Below, piece after piece: positions 11,614 to 22,708 of a stretch of DNA of 64,000 bases (within the stretch, counting starts at the first letter, position 1; each line of letters opens with the position of its first letter). Below the pieces are notes generated by a model, which worked only from the letters and a program-made list of their open reading frames with translations, ran no database searches and was not told the origin of the DNA. Both the position numbers and the translations under genes were made by a program. The stretch lies in NCBI GenBank assembly GCA_001643675.2, contig LSRY02000064.1:1-64000 (forward strand), in the 5' to 3' direction. This DNA is from Monocercomonoides exilis. Taxonomy: Eukaryota > Preaxostyla > Oxymonadida > Polymastigidae.

Positions 11614-13100
11614 CTATTTAATTCTATTAACAGACATTAAAGCCAGGTTTCGAAGCACCATTCCTGGAATCGTCTTTACGGAAGAGCACAATTCATCTAT
11701 TTCCTTGTTTACAGCCTCCAATTCTTTTTTAGAATATTCCTCAAAAAGTTCAGATAACTTGGTTTATATGATAAAATTAGAAATATTATACAACAAAAGA
11801 GAGAAAAAATTGAAAAGAAATGATATTTTGAAAAGCATACTTTAAATTTTGCATAAAGCTCTTTTATTACCTTGACGGAATCAGGTTCGTTTCTTCCATA
11901 ATGAGTCTATCAAAATCGTAAAATAAACTATTTACATACAAGAAATTTTAGAAAACTTATTCATACAATCATGGTTTTCAGAATATTTGCTTTTTCTTCT
12001 TCGGAACATGGGATTGATAAGATTTTTGATGAAAACCAAGAGCACTTCCCATCTTCAATATCTGTACCGATTTTTCCTGTAATTGCAGGATCTCCATAGC
12101 AATCAAGATAATCGTCCTCACAAATATATTTCAAATAAAATGCAAAATTCATCTCTTATTTTAATAATATCAAATACCTTAGCTTGAAACAAAATTCCAA
12201 TGTGTAGACAGACATCTTCCACGGATTTTAAGGCTTCTTCGCTTAGATTTATCCCTCCATAAATGCATCCCAAAATAAATGGGTGAAAGAATGTATAGAC
12301 TCCAGTTTTCATCCGGCAAATGTTTCTATAATTTTCTAATGTAAGATATTTTTTTAATAAATCGATTTGCTGAACTTCCCGCTTATCATCTTCTGTCGGT
12401 AAAGCAGTTATTGACGGATGGTTTGGATGATAGCACAACTTTGTATCAATATATTCTCCAATTGACGTTCTCCAAATGGTCTGTTTAAATTATAAAAAAA
12501 TAAATCAAAAATAAATTTGAACAAACATTTTGGAAAACAGAAATTATCCGATCCAACAAAATATGCTCTTTAAAGAAATGTCTAAGAACAATATAGACTG
12601 TGTTTTCCAACATAAAAGCGTCGTTTATCCCAGAAAGTCCAATCTACAGTTTAAGAACAAATATCGCGAAGCAATAAAAAATAATTACATTATTACACAC
12701 GTCTGGGAGTTTGTACCAAGTCGGTTTGCCTCTACGAGTCGGTGATTGATCTATGACATCATCTTCAATTAAAAAGCTTGCATGCATCTTTAAAAGCAAT
12801 TTTTAAGAAATTTTGATCACGCTAAATTTGTTATCAAACCATTTCCGTGCAAACGCCAAGAATTGCTGCCTGTTCAGAGTCAAATTTTTGGTCGTTCGCT
12901 TCACAAATAGATTGTGCTGCATTAATGATGGTTGAAGCACGAAAGTATTTTCCCCCAAGTGTGTTATAAGATATAAGTTTGGATATATGTTCTTCCTCGT
13001 GTAACTCAACAAAATTGGGATGTGAAGTCAAAAAGAGGCGAACTCTTTCAATGGTTGATTCGACAAGTGCAATATTCCCAGAATCATGTGTGACGCTCAT
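11614..13100 (-). CDS. Farnesyl/geranylgeranyl diphosphate synthase (short-chain prenyltransferase, 7 exons, 375 aa)
   Basis: Condenses isopentenyl diphosphate with allylic diphosphates to C15/C20 prenyl chains for sterols, dolichol and protein prenylation. Exons are 13100-12840, 12787-12701, 12643-12527, 12480-12178, 12116-11967, 11906-11841 and 11757-11614, all joined in phase 0, ending in TAG. Introns are 46-83 bp. Motifs in order are GGKYFRA, first aspartate-rich motif DDVID (96-100), TRRGKPTWY, MKTGVYTF and FQAK. The second aspartate-rich motif DDYLD (257-261) and GKIGTDIEDGKCSW follow. Length and order match eukaryotic FPP synthases. Residues at -5 and -4 from the first motif are Ser91 and Phe92 instead of two aromatics, which suggests longer (C20) or mixed products. 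The gene looks intact. Confidence 0.93.
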
Positions 13101-13316
13101 TTTTTTGATTTTGATATGATTTCTTTACAAAAATGAATAATCCCATAATATTTGCATTGACAAGTCTAAAAATTATTGATTTTTGTTAACTCAAATTATT
13201 CTTTGTATACAAAGTTGGAAAAATCCCAATAGGTGAACATAACAAAAAATAGTTATTTTGAAGGTTATTTTTTTCCTCAAATAAACAAAAAAAAATCTAA
13301 TTATACATAACTGTAT

Positions 13317-13318
<2 letters not shown>

Positions 13319-13360
<42 letters not shown>
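13319..13360 (+). repeat. Poly-T tract of about 42 bases
   Basis: Uninterrupted T run upstream of the prenyl synthase start and just outside the left palindrome arm. There is no matching run beyond the right arm. It could be a retroposed poly-A tail or slippage; its length is probably unreliable. Confidence 0.8.
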
Positions 13361-13361
<1 letters not shown>

Positions 13362-14056
13362 GACTGAAAGAAAATGAAAAAACCTAAAAATAGAGTTGTT
13401 TCAATACATGTGACTTTAACTCATGATAATTGAATTGATATGTGCGATTTCTTTCGAAATCATAATAATTCGATCTCAAATTTTCGATTAAAAACATTCT
13501 TTGAATATATTAAAAAGAATACAATAAAGTTTTGATACAAAAAAGAGAAACTATATTCTTGGATTCAGCTTCGATATTGGTCTTTCAAAATAAATGGAAT
13601 GCACATAACATTTGAATGAGAAAGTTTTAACCAAATATGAAAAACCCTTTCTTTGATCAACACTTCGAAAAAAGTTGTGACATCAAAAATAAACTCCCAT
13701 ATGATAATATCCAATAATATTTGTTGCTTATTGAAAAACAACGAATGATTCGTAATAATAATGATGATGATGAAAATGACATATTTGAACCTATTTATTT
13801 GTTTTGGTTTTTGATTTATTCCTATGAATAAACTAAATCGAAAACAAAATTATTTCTAAAAAAATGTTTCAATTATCAATAATAATTTCAGATTGATTTA
13901 TATTGTTGAATATAAAAGTTTAAGTTTTTAATACAAACTACAAATTCAATAAGAACTTTTTTGATTTATTGAATTAGCATCAACAACAGTTTGGAAAACT
14001 GTCCGTTGCTTCTGTCAGTGTTGTCATTCCCATCGCTGATGTGCTATTTATAACAT

Positions 14057-14296
14057 GTCTAAATTTTTTTGAAAATTTCCTTTTGTTTAATTTTCTAATA
14101 TAATAAACATTTCATATTTTGATCAAATTTATGTTCCCAATTATGAAACTTCACAAAAACGGAAATACAAACATTGTCAAGAATTTGTTTCCATAACAGA
14201 AAAATTTGGTCTATGTGAACAGAAATTTGAGAGAAATATGAAATTTTTATTCTATTTGTAAATTAAACAAAAGGAACTTTTCAAAAAAATTTAGAC
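14057..14296. mobile_element. Foldback MITE, about 240 bp (copy 1, left arm)
   Basis: Begins GTCTAAATTTTTTTGAAAA and ends with the inverted version (TTTTCAAAAAAATTTAGAC). The inverted halves extend inward through TTTTGTTTAATTT. It has no coding capacity. The same structure occurs at 30,461-30,700 as the palindromic partner and, as a diverged relative, at 38,144-38,382. Confidence 0.75.
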
Positions 14297-15156
14297 ACAT
14301 AGAAAAAATCATCCCATTAATATAAATTGAAAATACAACTAATTGAAAATGAATGACTCTTTAGTCAAAAATTATCAAAATGGAACACAACACTTTTGCT
14401 TTTCGAGCAATAAAACTTGAATTTATGTATCAAAAAAATTTTTTTTGAATTCAAGTTTTAGAATATTTAAAAATAAAAAATCATCACATCACGTTATTTT
14501 TCAAAAAGAACCGTAATCTTGCATGTGTCGCAAATGCAAATTTTTAAAAATTGACTGAAATTTTCATTGCAAAATGAAGATATCTCAAATGACATAGCAC
14601 TAATATATTCAAAATATGTCGAGACAAAAAGAAAAGGAGTAAATCAAGTTTGAACAAAGAAGAGCGGTTTTCATCGGGGAAATATTTAAATTCTTTTCAA
14701 AGTGAAATGCTTCGAATATAACCAAACAAATGAAAAGATGAGGGAAAGTTTGAACAACTCAAAAAAATTCTTGAAGATAAATTTTCAAATTTTATTAAAA
14801 CGTTCTCTTTTCATCACTTAAATAATTTTTCATGAGTTGCAAAATGATTTAAAATATTTATCAATGAATGAGGACATAATAGAAAAATTTTAAAAATAAA
14901 AATTTGACATTAAAATATAAATTGAAATGAATTTCGCACAAATAACAATCATGAAAATCAAAAATTGACGAGTGATATATTTAATAAGGTTGATTATTTT
15001 TGAAATATACATATATTTCGGAATTTGGATTATAACAAAGTTTCTTATTATTTTCGTAGATGATTCATGCTGAAATGTTCAACACATTCCAATAATCATA
15101 AAAAATTAAAGTTTGACAAAAACAAATCACAAAGAACTCTTCAAATGGAAAGACGC

Positions 15157-15287
15157 TTTTATTTTTATTTTTATTTTTATTTTTATTTTTATTTATATTT
15201 TTATTTTTATTTTTATTTTTATTTTTATTTTTATTTTTATTTATATTTTTATTTTTATTTTTATTTTTATTTTTATTTTTATTTTTA

Positions 15288-15318
<31 letters not shown>

Positions 15319-15324
15319 TTATTT
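15157..15324 (+). repeat. (TTTTTA)n hexamer microsatellite, left arm
   Basis: About 168 bp of TTTTTA units with two TTTATA-type interruptions. The partner tract in the right arm (about 25,556-25,645) is some 70 bp shorter. This accounts for nearly all the arm-length difference. Confidence 0.9.
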
Positions 15325-15537
15325 CATTTATTCATTTTGACAAATTCTCAACATGAATTATTTGACAAAAAAAAAAAAAAAAAAAGGAAACAACAAAAAC
15401 TATTCCATGTTAATTTATCAAATTAAGCAATAAAAGATATAAATAATAGCGAGTAAATGAATGAATATTAAAACTTTCAAATTTAAGAAATTATGATGCA
15501 ATAACCAATATAAGTTAAAAAATCCTTTTCCAACAAG

Positions 15538-15609
15538 CTCGATGTAGTCTAGTCGGTTAGGATATAAGACTCTCACTCTTGTGACCCGGGTTCGATTCCC
15601 GGCATCGAG
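15538..15609 (+). tRNA. tRNA-Glu (CTC), left arm
   Basis: 72 nt cloverleaf. Acceptor stem CTCGATG/CATCGAG, anticodon stem TAAGA/TCTTG around loop CTCTCAC (anticodon CTC), and a T arm with GGGTTCGATTCCC. No intron and no encoded CCA. Transcribed towards the tRNA-Asn gene on the other strand. Confidence 0.95.
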
Positions 15610-15668
15610 GATATTTTTTAAAATATATTTATATTTTTTACAAAAATCATAATTTTGACAAAAATTAC

Positions 15669-15740
15669 GGCCCGAGGCGGGCTCGAACCGCCGACCTTGT
15701 GGTTAACAGCCACACGCTCTGCCGACTGAGCCATCAGGCC
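15669..15740 (-). tRNA. tRNA-Asn (GTT), left arm
   Basis: 72 nt on the minus strand. Acceptor stem GGCCTGA/TCGGGCC, anticodon loop CTGTTAA (anticodon GTT), T loop GGTTCGAGCC. It converges on tRNA-Glu 60 bp away. Confidence 0.95.
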
Positions 15741-16909
15741 TTTGCTCTTTCTTTGAATCATATCTAAATAGCCATATCATGGTTTATTGATAGAATTTAA
15801 ACATTTTATTTCAACATTTTTCTTCATCATTAATTCAAAATGGTTGCAACTTTCTCAAGTCCGACAGCACAACAGATTTACAAAAATGATTTCTATTGAT
15901 ATTAATATATTTTCCGGAGAGAAATAATCTAATTGACAGAAGAGTTGAGCTGAAATACAAACAGTAAATGTCAAGCACTTTTTTCAATTATTTTGGAATT
16001 ATTATTATTTGGCGAAATTTCATCTTTAATGATCAGTTTTTTTAAAAACGAGAAGAATAAAAAATAATGGATGCGATCAATGAATATATTAGTTATTTCG
16101 TATGCCCCCTCATATTGCTAACAAAAATTGATGAACTCTTATGTTAGCATGTTTGTTTTTGATGTTTATTTGTTTTCATGGCGAAATAATGTTTCAGTGA
16201 CAAAAGAGTTTTGTTTGAAAAGAGCAAATTTTTAAAATAAAAACACACCCTTGTCTTTTTAAAATTGCTGTTGTTTTGCGATCCTTTGTCCTTATTGTTT
16301 GGATTTTTTAGGAATGACAAAAAATTATAATGGACGCGATCTTTTCGTCTTATTCGTCTTTAGCTTATTTCGGAATTAAAAAGCGAAGTGTCTTGGAAAC
16401 GGAACATTTTAAAGTCTTCATTTTATTTTGTTTTAATATTTGAAATCTATTTTTGAAAATCTATTTTTGAAAATCTATTTTTAATATTTACAAATGCTAA
16501 TATTCTTTATATTTTTGTTTATTAACAGATTTTGAAGGATCGAATAAGCAAAGCAGAAAAATATTTGCTTTTTTGTCTGTTCATTTGTTGAATTAGATAT
16601 CAAGAAAGCAGGGAAGAAGGGATAGGTTCGGATGGAGGGAAGAAAAAGAAAAAGAAAATGATGATGATGATGATGATGAAATCGAAGATGAGATAAATCT
16701 TTGGTTCATTGCATAACAGTTCAATCCAAATTTCTTTTTCAATTATAAATTTGTTTAATCACAGTAATGCATTGAGTTGAACTGCAAAATATGCAAAATG
16801 AGTTGATCATCTTGTTTTATTCTTTATCTTTTTTGTATTTTATATAATTTTTAGTAAATTATTTTGATAATACCAATCAAAATAATTTCAATGAAATATT
16901 GAAGGTTTT

Positions 16910-17910
16910 AAATTTTGCACTGACAATTTTTCCAATTCCCTTTTATAAGTCAAATATTGTTTTGAAAATTGAATCATTATTTTATGAAATGCTGCTGAAA
17001 GCTAACAGCACAGTGTTTTTCAAACAATTGTTTTAAATATTTTCTTCTGAAGTTGATACGATCCATTGGATGATGGAGAACAAAATACTGGATAAAGGAA
17101 GATACTGTAACAAATGTTAAAGAGAAATGAAGCTTTTCGTTTCCATGATTTGACAAATCGATTTAGATGCAAAAATCAGCAAAAAATGTTTGGAAAAATA
17201 CTAATCTTGAAAAATTCAGATTCAAATCATGCAATACAGGAAAAATGGCATCATGCTTTAAGATAGGCATATCTCAGACTTGTTGTTCGATCGTTTGCAA
17301 TAAATCCTGTTCTGCTGATTGTCGAATGTTCAATTAATTCATAAAATGCATTACAAATATTTCTGAATCAAATCATTTCTTGCTTGGAGGAGAAGATAAA
17401 GAAGTCGAAATAGATGAAGCAATTTTTCCAAAACGAAAATGAAACAAAGGAAGACAGGAAAAACAGTGCTGGATTGTTGGAGGACAGAACGGCTTGCTAA
17501 GAAAGGGATGAAATCAAGAATATTTTTTGCTTCTAGTCATTAAATGAACAAAAGAAGTACTCCATTCAACAATAAAACAGCATGCTTTTCAAAAAACCAG
17601 AATATTTTCGGACTGTCTAAAGTGATATTCAGGGTTGGATAAATCTGGATTCAGTCATTTTTCTGTTAATCATAAAGTTTATTTTGTAAACCCAATCACA
17701 AACGCAGATGCACAAAAAGATGAAAATAAATGGAGCCTTCTGAGAAAATTTCTTCCTCCAAATGGTGTGAGTAACAAATATTTGAACAATTATTTGAACT
17801 CTTTAAAGTTCAAAAGAAATCCGTCATATTCATTCGTTCAATTTGTGTTCATGTTAACATACATACAATTCATTTTTTGAATATTCAACAACAGAATATA
17901 TACTAAATTG
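16910..17910. other. Palindrome spacer (1.0 kb, single copy)
   Basis: Unique AT-rich DNA between the two arms. The longest open frame (17,635-17,880, plus) encodes 81 residues that I do not recognise and has no supporting context. No tRNA or transposase pattern seen. Confidence 0.7.
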
Positions 17911-18852
17911 AAAACCTTCAATATTTCATTGAAATTATTTTGATTGGTATTATCAAAATAATTTACTAAAAATTATATAAAATACAAAAAAGATAAAGAA
18001 TAAAACAAGATGATCAACTCATTTTGCATATTTTGCAGTTCAACTCAATGCATTACTGTGATTAAACAAATTTATAATTGAAAAAGAAATTTGGATTGAA
18101 CTGTTATGCAATGAACCAAAGATTTATCTCATCTTCGATTTCATCATCATCATCATCATCATTTTCTTTTTCTTTTTCTTCCCTCCATCCGAACCTATCC
18201 CTTCTTCCCTGCTTTCTTGATATCTAATTCAACAAATGAACAGACAAAAAAGCAAATATTTTTCTGCTTTGCTTATTCGATCCTTCAAAATCTGTTAATA
18301 AACAAAAATATAAAGAATATTAGCATTTGTAAATATTAAAAATAGATTTTCAAAAATAGATTTTCAAAAATAGATTTCAAATATTAAAACAAAATAAAAT
18401 GAAGACTTTAAAATGTTCCGTTTCCAAGACACTTCGCTTTTTAATTCCGAAATAAGCTAAAGACGAATAAGACGAAAAGATCGCGTCCATTATAATTTTT
18501 TGTCATTCCTAAAAAATCCAAACAATAAGGACAAAGGATCGCAAAACAACAGCAATTTTAAAAAGACAAGGGTGTGTTTTTATTTTAAAAATTTGCTCTT
18601 TTCAAACAAAACTCTTTTGTCACTGAAACATTATTTCGCCATGAAAACAAATAAACATCAAAAACAAACATGCTAACATAAGAGTTCATCAATTTTTGTT
18701 AGCAATATGAGGGGGCATACGAAATAACTAATATATTCATTGATCGCATCCATTATTTTTTATTCTTCTCGTTTTTAAAAAAACTGATCATTAAAGATGA
18801 AATTTCGCCAAATAATAATATAGATTGTGCAAAAAATACCGGACAACATTAA

Positions 18853-19969
18853 CTATAAAGGGAAAGTTGAAGATTTGTTCAAAATATCAAATAATCAATA
18901 TTGAAACACATTATGCAATAATAATTTTATGCATTTTTCGGAAATAATTTTCTTATCAATAACCCATTAAATCGTTGTTATTTTGTCGTAATTTCTATTC
19001 AGCTGAATTTTTATTTTGATTGTTATTTGCAAATAGCTTCACGTCACATTTAAAACACTAATTTACAAACTAAAAAACATATGTACATTCGACTTTTAAA
19101 AAAACAGTTTCCTATTTAAGAAATGAATTGATATCATTATCAAAACAAAATTCACACACGCACAAACCAATATTCTATCATTAACACAAAAATTATTCAA
19201 CCATTAATGAATTTGCTCAACACTCTTTCTCATTGTTAAAAAATTATATAAAAGTCCACATTTATGGAAGAAAAAAAGCTGAAGAAGTTTTTGAAAGAAA
19301 TACATGAAAATAATAAGGATAAATCATAAAAAACAACAAAATCAAAAATTATAACAAAATAACTCTTCTGTAATTATTTTAACCATTGTGATCACATGAA
19401 AATTGAAGAAGATCTTCAGTTGAAAATTGCAGTCTTTGTTGAAATAAAACTGAAAAAAAAACAGGATGAATTCTTATGTGAATAAAGAAAACAAAAAAGG
19501 AATACACTTCTGTTAAATCAGATAATAATTTGAAGTGATCGTTTTCAGGAGAATAACTATGAAAAAACAACATCGAAAGGAAAAAAAACAGAAACAGATT
19601 TTTCAGCAAAAAAATCTTTTCAACAAACCTTCTGTTCAGTTATTATTATTTCTTTATCATTTTTTCTTTAAGGAAGATGAGAAGGGAAAAAACTTTCAAG
19701 TCAATGAATTGTGATCAATAAGCCCATTAATTAAACATAAAGAAGTATAATAAATTATTTGTGTCATCCTTGTTTAAATAGTTATTTTTCTGATTAATTA
19801 ATTCACCAAGTTGAAAATTAGTTATCAATAATGTTTGCACAAAATATCTATTTTTTTTAATCTTCACTGTTTGTTGATCAACTATGGACAATCTTCAAGA
19901 AACATGGAGTTTTTCTGTTTTGTTTCAAATTAGTCTATGATCATTTCAGTTGTTAACTCATCACTTGAT
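18853..19969. other. Non-coding interior of transposon C
   Basis: AT-rich, no gene recognised. The open frame on the minus strand at 19,379-19,609 is T-rich low complexity. Confidence 0.55.
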
Positions 19970-20782
19970 TCAACATAGCACTTCATTACATCCTTCATTC
20001 ACACTTCTTGATGAAAGAGAAAATGAAATCAACAAAAATTTTGATTTCACATCAGAAATTGGCACAAACTCCAGTTCAATCATTCTTCCCGTTGATTTGA
20101 TCAAAGGAAATTCAATTGTTCTTTCTTTCCCTCCATTCACACTCTCATGCAGTTCTTCATTTGCAACTCTTTATCTTCAGCACTTGATTCGATCACTGCT
20201 GAGATTGCTCTGTTAAAGCTCGATGGAACAACAATCCCAATGAACTGAATTTCTGTCACCGATGCTGATTTCAGAGCACAATCTTCTTCAGATCCATTCA
20301 CTTCTGTTTGGCATTCTATCTCCGCAATTGTCTCTGATTTGGCCTTCACATTCATTCCTCCCATATCCAAACATCCAGCTTCTATCGATTTCGAACACAC
20401 AGCAATTTCTTCTTTTATATTATGTGTTCTCATCAAACGCACCATCCCATAATTCACATTCTCACAAGGTGCTTTCTCCAAACCACAACACACATCCTCA
20501 ACACCAGATGCTCCATCAACATAGACTTTATCATCAAACGAATCGTCAAAAAAATATGAACAAATCAACATCCCAACCGCCAAATGGATCTGTTCTGTCA
20601 TTCTCAGCAATCGAATTGTCTTTTCGAGTGATGTTTTTCATGTGGGCGAACAAGGACTCTTTCACAAAAGCGGCAAGGGACTCACACACAAAAAATGCAT
20701 TTCTTCCGACACATGAATTGTTGGCCGAAAACACGAAATTTACAACGACAAAAGATGAAGCTGACAATACTAATTTGTACAC
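19970..20782 (-). pseudogene. Fragment of a polymorphic-repeat / beta-helix surface protein gene carried by transposon C
   Basis: The minus-strand frames chain together as one protein broken by a one-base slip in a T run near 20,550 and another shift near 20,140. A central block reads KVYVDGASGVEDVCCGLEKA followed by PCENVNYGM. That is the typical opening of right-handed beta-helix (pectin-lyase-fold) repeat proteins in oxymonads: VYVDG, a Cys pair, PC, then a helical turn. Downstream sequence (TIEFPLIKSTGRMIELEF) continues in a third frame. Only the N-terminal portion is present; the repeat body is missing. Probably host sequence captured by the transposon and now dead. The family call rests on motif recognition alone. 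Confidence 0.5.
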
Positions 20783-22708
20783 AATTCATGGTTTAAAATG
20801 TTTTCTGTTTTAATTGCTTAACATGAATTCTTTCATCTATTTTTGTTCACTAAATTATAATCTGCATTTCACGCAAAAACACAAGAGACTTTTTTGTTTA
20901 AAAAACGTTCGGTGTTCAAAATATATTTATTGAAAGAAAAAATTGAGACAAAATTGAAATGCAGTTAATAGAAAACAAAAGGATTCACTTTTTTCTCATT
21001 TTTTTACTGTTACAAACCCTCATGATAAACTAAATTGCATGCAACATTAGTTCATTCAACTATGAATAAGATGAAGGTTATTGAAATAGCATTTGAAAAT
21101 TTGAAATTTTCAACATATAAGTTTTTTGTAACTAATTTGGAAAATGGAATTTAAAAAGAAAAGAAATAATCTGAAAGCTCAAAAAGCAGTTCAGCTAGTT
21201 TTTTATAACAGACTTTGGATGATCACAATTATCAATAATTTTTATCCAAACATGTTTTGTTTTCATTCATCAATCAATACATGAATTTTTTTAACACATT
21301 CAGATATTTATATCACATAGTTTTATGTTCCAAAAGAGGAACAAGATTTACAACAAAATTATCAGCTTCAAGCATATTTTGTTTGAAAGATCCTTCACAA
21401 CAACAGCAAACAATTAAATTGCTGCTCTGAGTTTTTTTAATGCTTCAAACAAAAAAAGCCAACCATTGACTTATCCACTATCCAATCTTTATTAATTGTT
21501 TGGGGGGTGTGAAATTTCTTTAAGATAAATTTCAACAATGTGTTCGTTTGATTTTATTATTATTCTTGGAATATAAAATTGAACGTAATTGTTTTCACAA
21601 GATTTCAAATCATTTTCAATACGTTGTTTTTCAATTATTTCCCTCAATTGAAAACTCCAAATACTTTTTTCTTTTTGTTCACGCGTATGTGGCGGAATTC
21701 CATTCTTTGAAAAGCAAAATAAAATTAGTTTTTGATTATTCTTCATATTTTTAAAAAGAAATTGAAAAGAATAATTCGACTCTTCCTTTTGAAGTTGATG
21801 AATTTGTCATTTTGCAATGGATGGATCGTCAGTCCTTAATTGAAAACTGATTTGACAAAGTCTATCAAAGCAAATTAAATGAAAGAACTCAAGAAGGATC
21901 TTTCTTCGAATTTGCTGTTCGCACGACTATTGAAATTTTCAATTGACAATTCGAAGATAATTTTACGACCGCAAAATATCAATGATTAAATAATAACTCT
22001 GTTCTTTTCCAACTTGAATATCTATTTTCTGGATCGTCCAAACAGAATAAGGCTAATTTCAATATAAATGAGTGATTCATTCATTAGCAGCTATGCAATT
22101 CAAGAAATGGGATCTTGTAATTTCGATTTTCAACAAATTCTGACAAAATAATGCTCCTCCTTTATCACTACTCAAACAATTGTTGATCAACAAGAAGTTA
22201 TTGTGAAGTCAGCATTTGTTTGAACTTCGTTTTGTTCGCCCCATCATCTATCTCCACCATTTCAATTTTCTCATTCACCTTATGGAAGAAAAGACTGTTC
22301 ATAACATATCAAACAACACTTCTTGGATTTTTTCAAATTGTTTTAGTTCCGACATGTGTTATAGGATCATTGAAAAAGAGCATGTTTCAGGGAAAAAAAA
22401 GTGGTGTAAACTTTGAAGAATAGTGGATGGGCTGTTTTGAAAAGGAGTATTGATTAACAAACGTTGACGAAACATGTTCAAAAAACATTTGATTGTCAGA
22501 ATGATCGCATCAAAAAAAAAACATATTTCAAACATTGTCTTATCATAAAAAGAGTTTAAAAATTTTTTATCAGATGTTTTTTGCATTAAATTCGAAATAA
22601 TGAAATGAGCATGTTTTCAATTGAAAAAAATGATTGCGATATTAATTTCATTAATTTGGCTTTCAATACTTATATCTTTGTGAAAATAACAGCCAATTGG
22701 CATATTTA
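20783..22708. other. Non-coding interior of transposon C
   Basis: About 1.9 kb of AT-rich DNA. Only short unconvincing frames (for example 22,216-22,423). No RNA gene or repeat recognised. Confidence 0.55.

Larger units (their letters stand above)
13452..16909 (+). repeat. Left arm of giant palindrome (uninterrupted, about 3.46 kb)
   Basis: This stretch is the reverse complement of three segments of 17,911-31,305 once two insertions are removed. I checked matches at both outer ends, around the MITE, the tRNA pair, the hexamer tract, the (ATT)n tract near 16,000 and the inner end. Differences are few: one substitution near 14,885, small homopolymer differences and a longer hexamer tract. It contains a MITE, tRNA-Glu and tRNA-Asn and no recognised protein gene. 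Because it lacks the insertions, it serves as the empty-site version of the right arm. Confidence 0.93.

Noticed and set aside
15067-15426. FYFYFY/IFIFIF repeat protein
   Set aside because: Translation of the TTTTTA hexamer tract; it mirrors a similar artefact in the right arm.
16004-18822. A separate 2.8 kb element with 0.9 kb inverted repeats
   Set aside because: Its left repeat continues without a break into the big left arm, and its right repeat continues into the right arm once element C is removed. It is the inner part of the giant palindrome, not an independent transposon.
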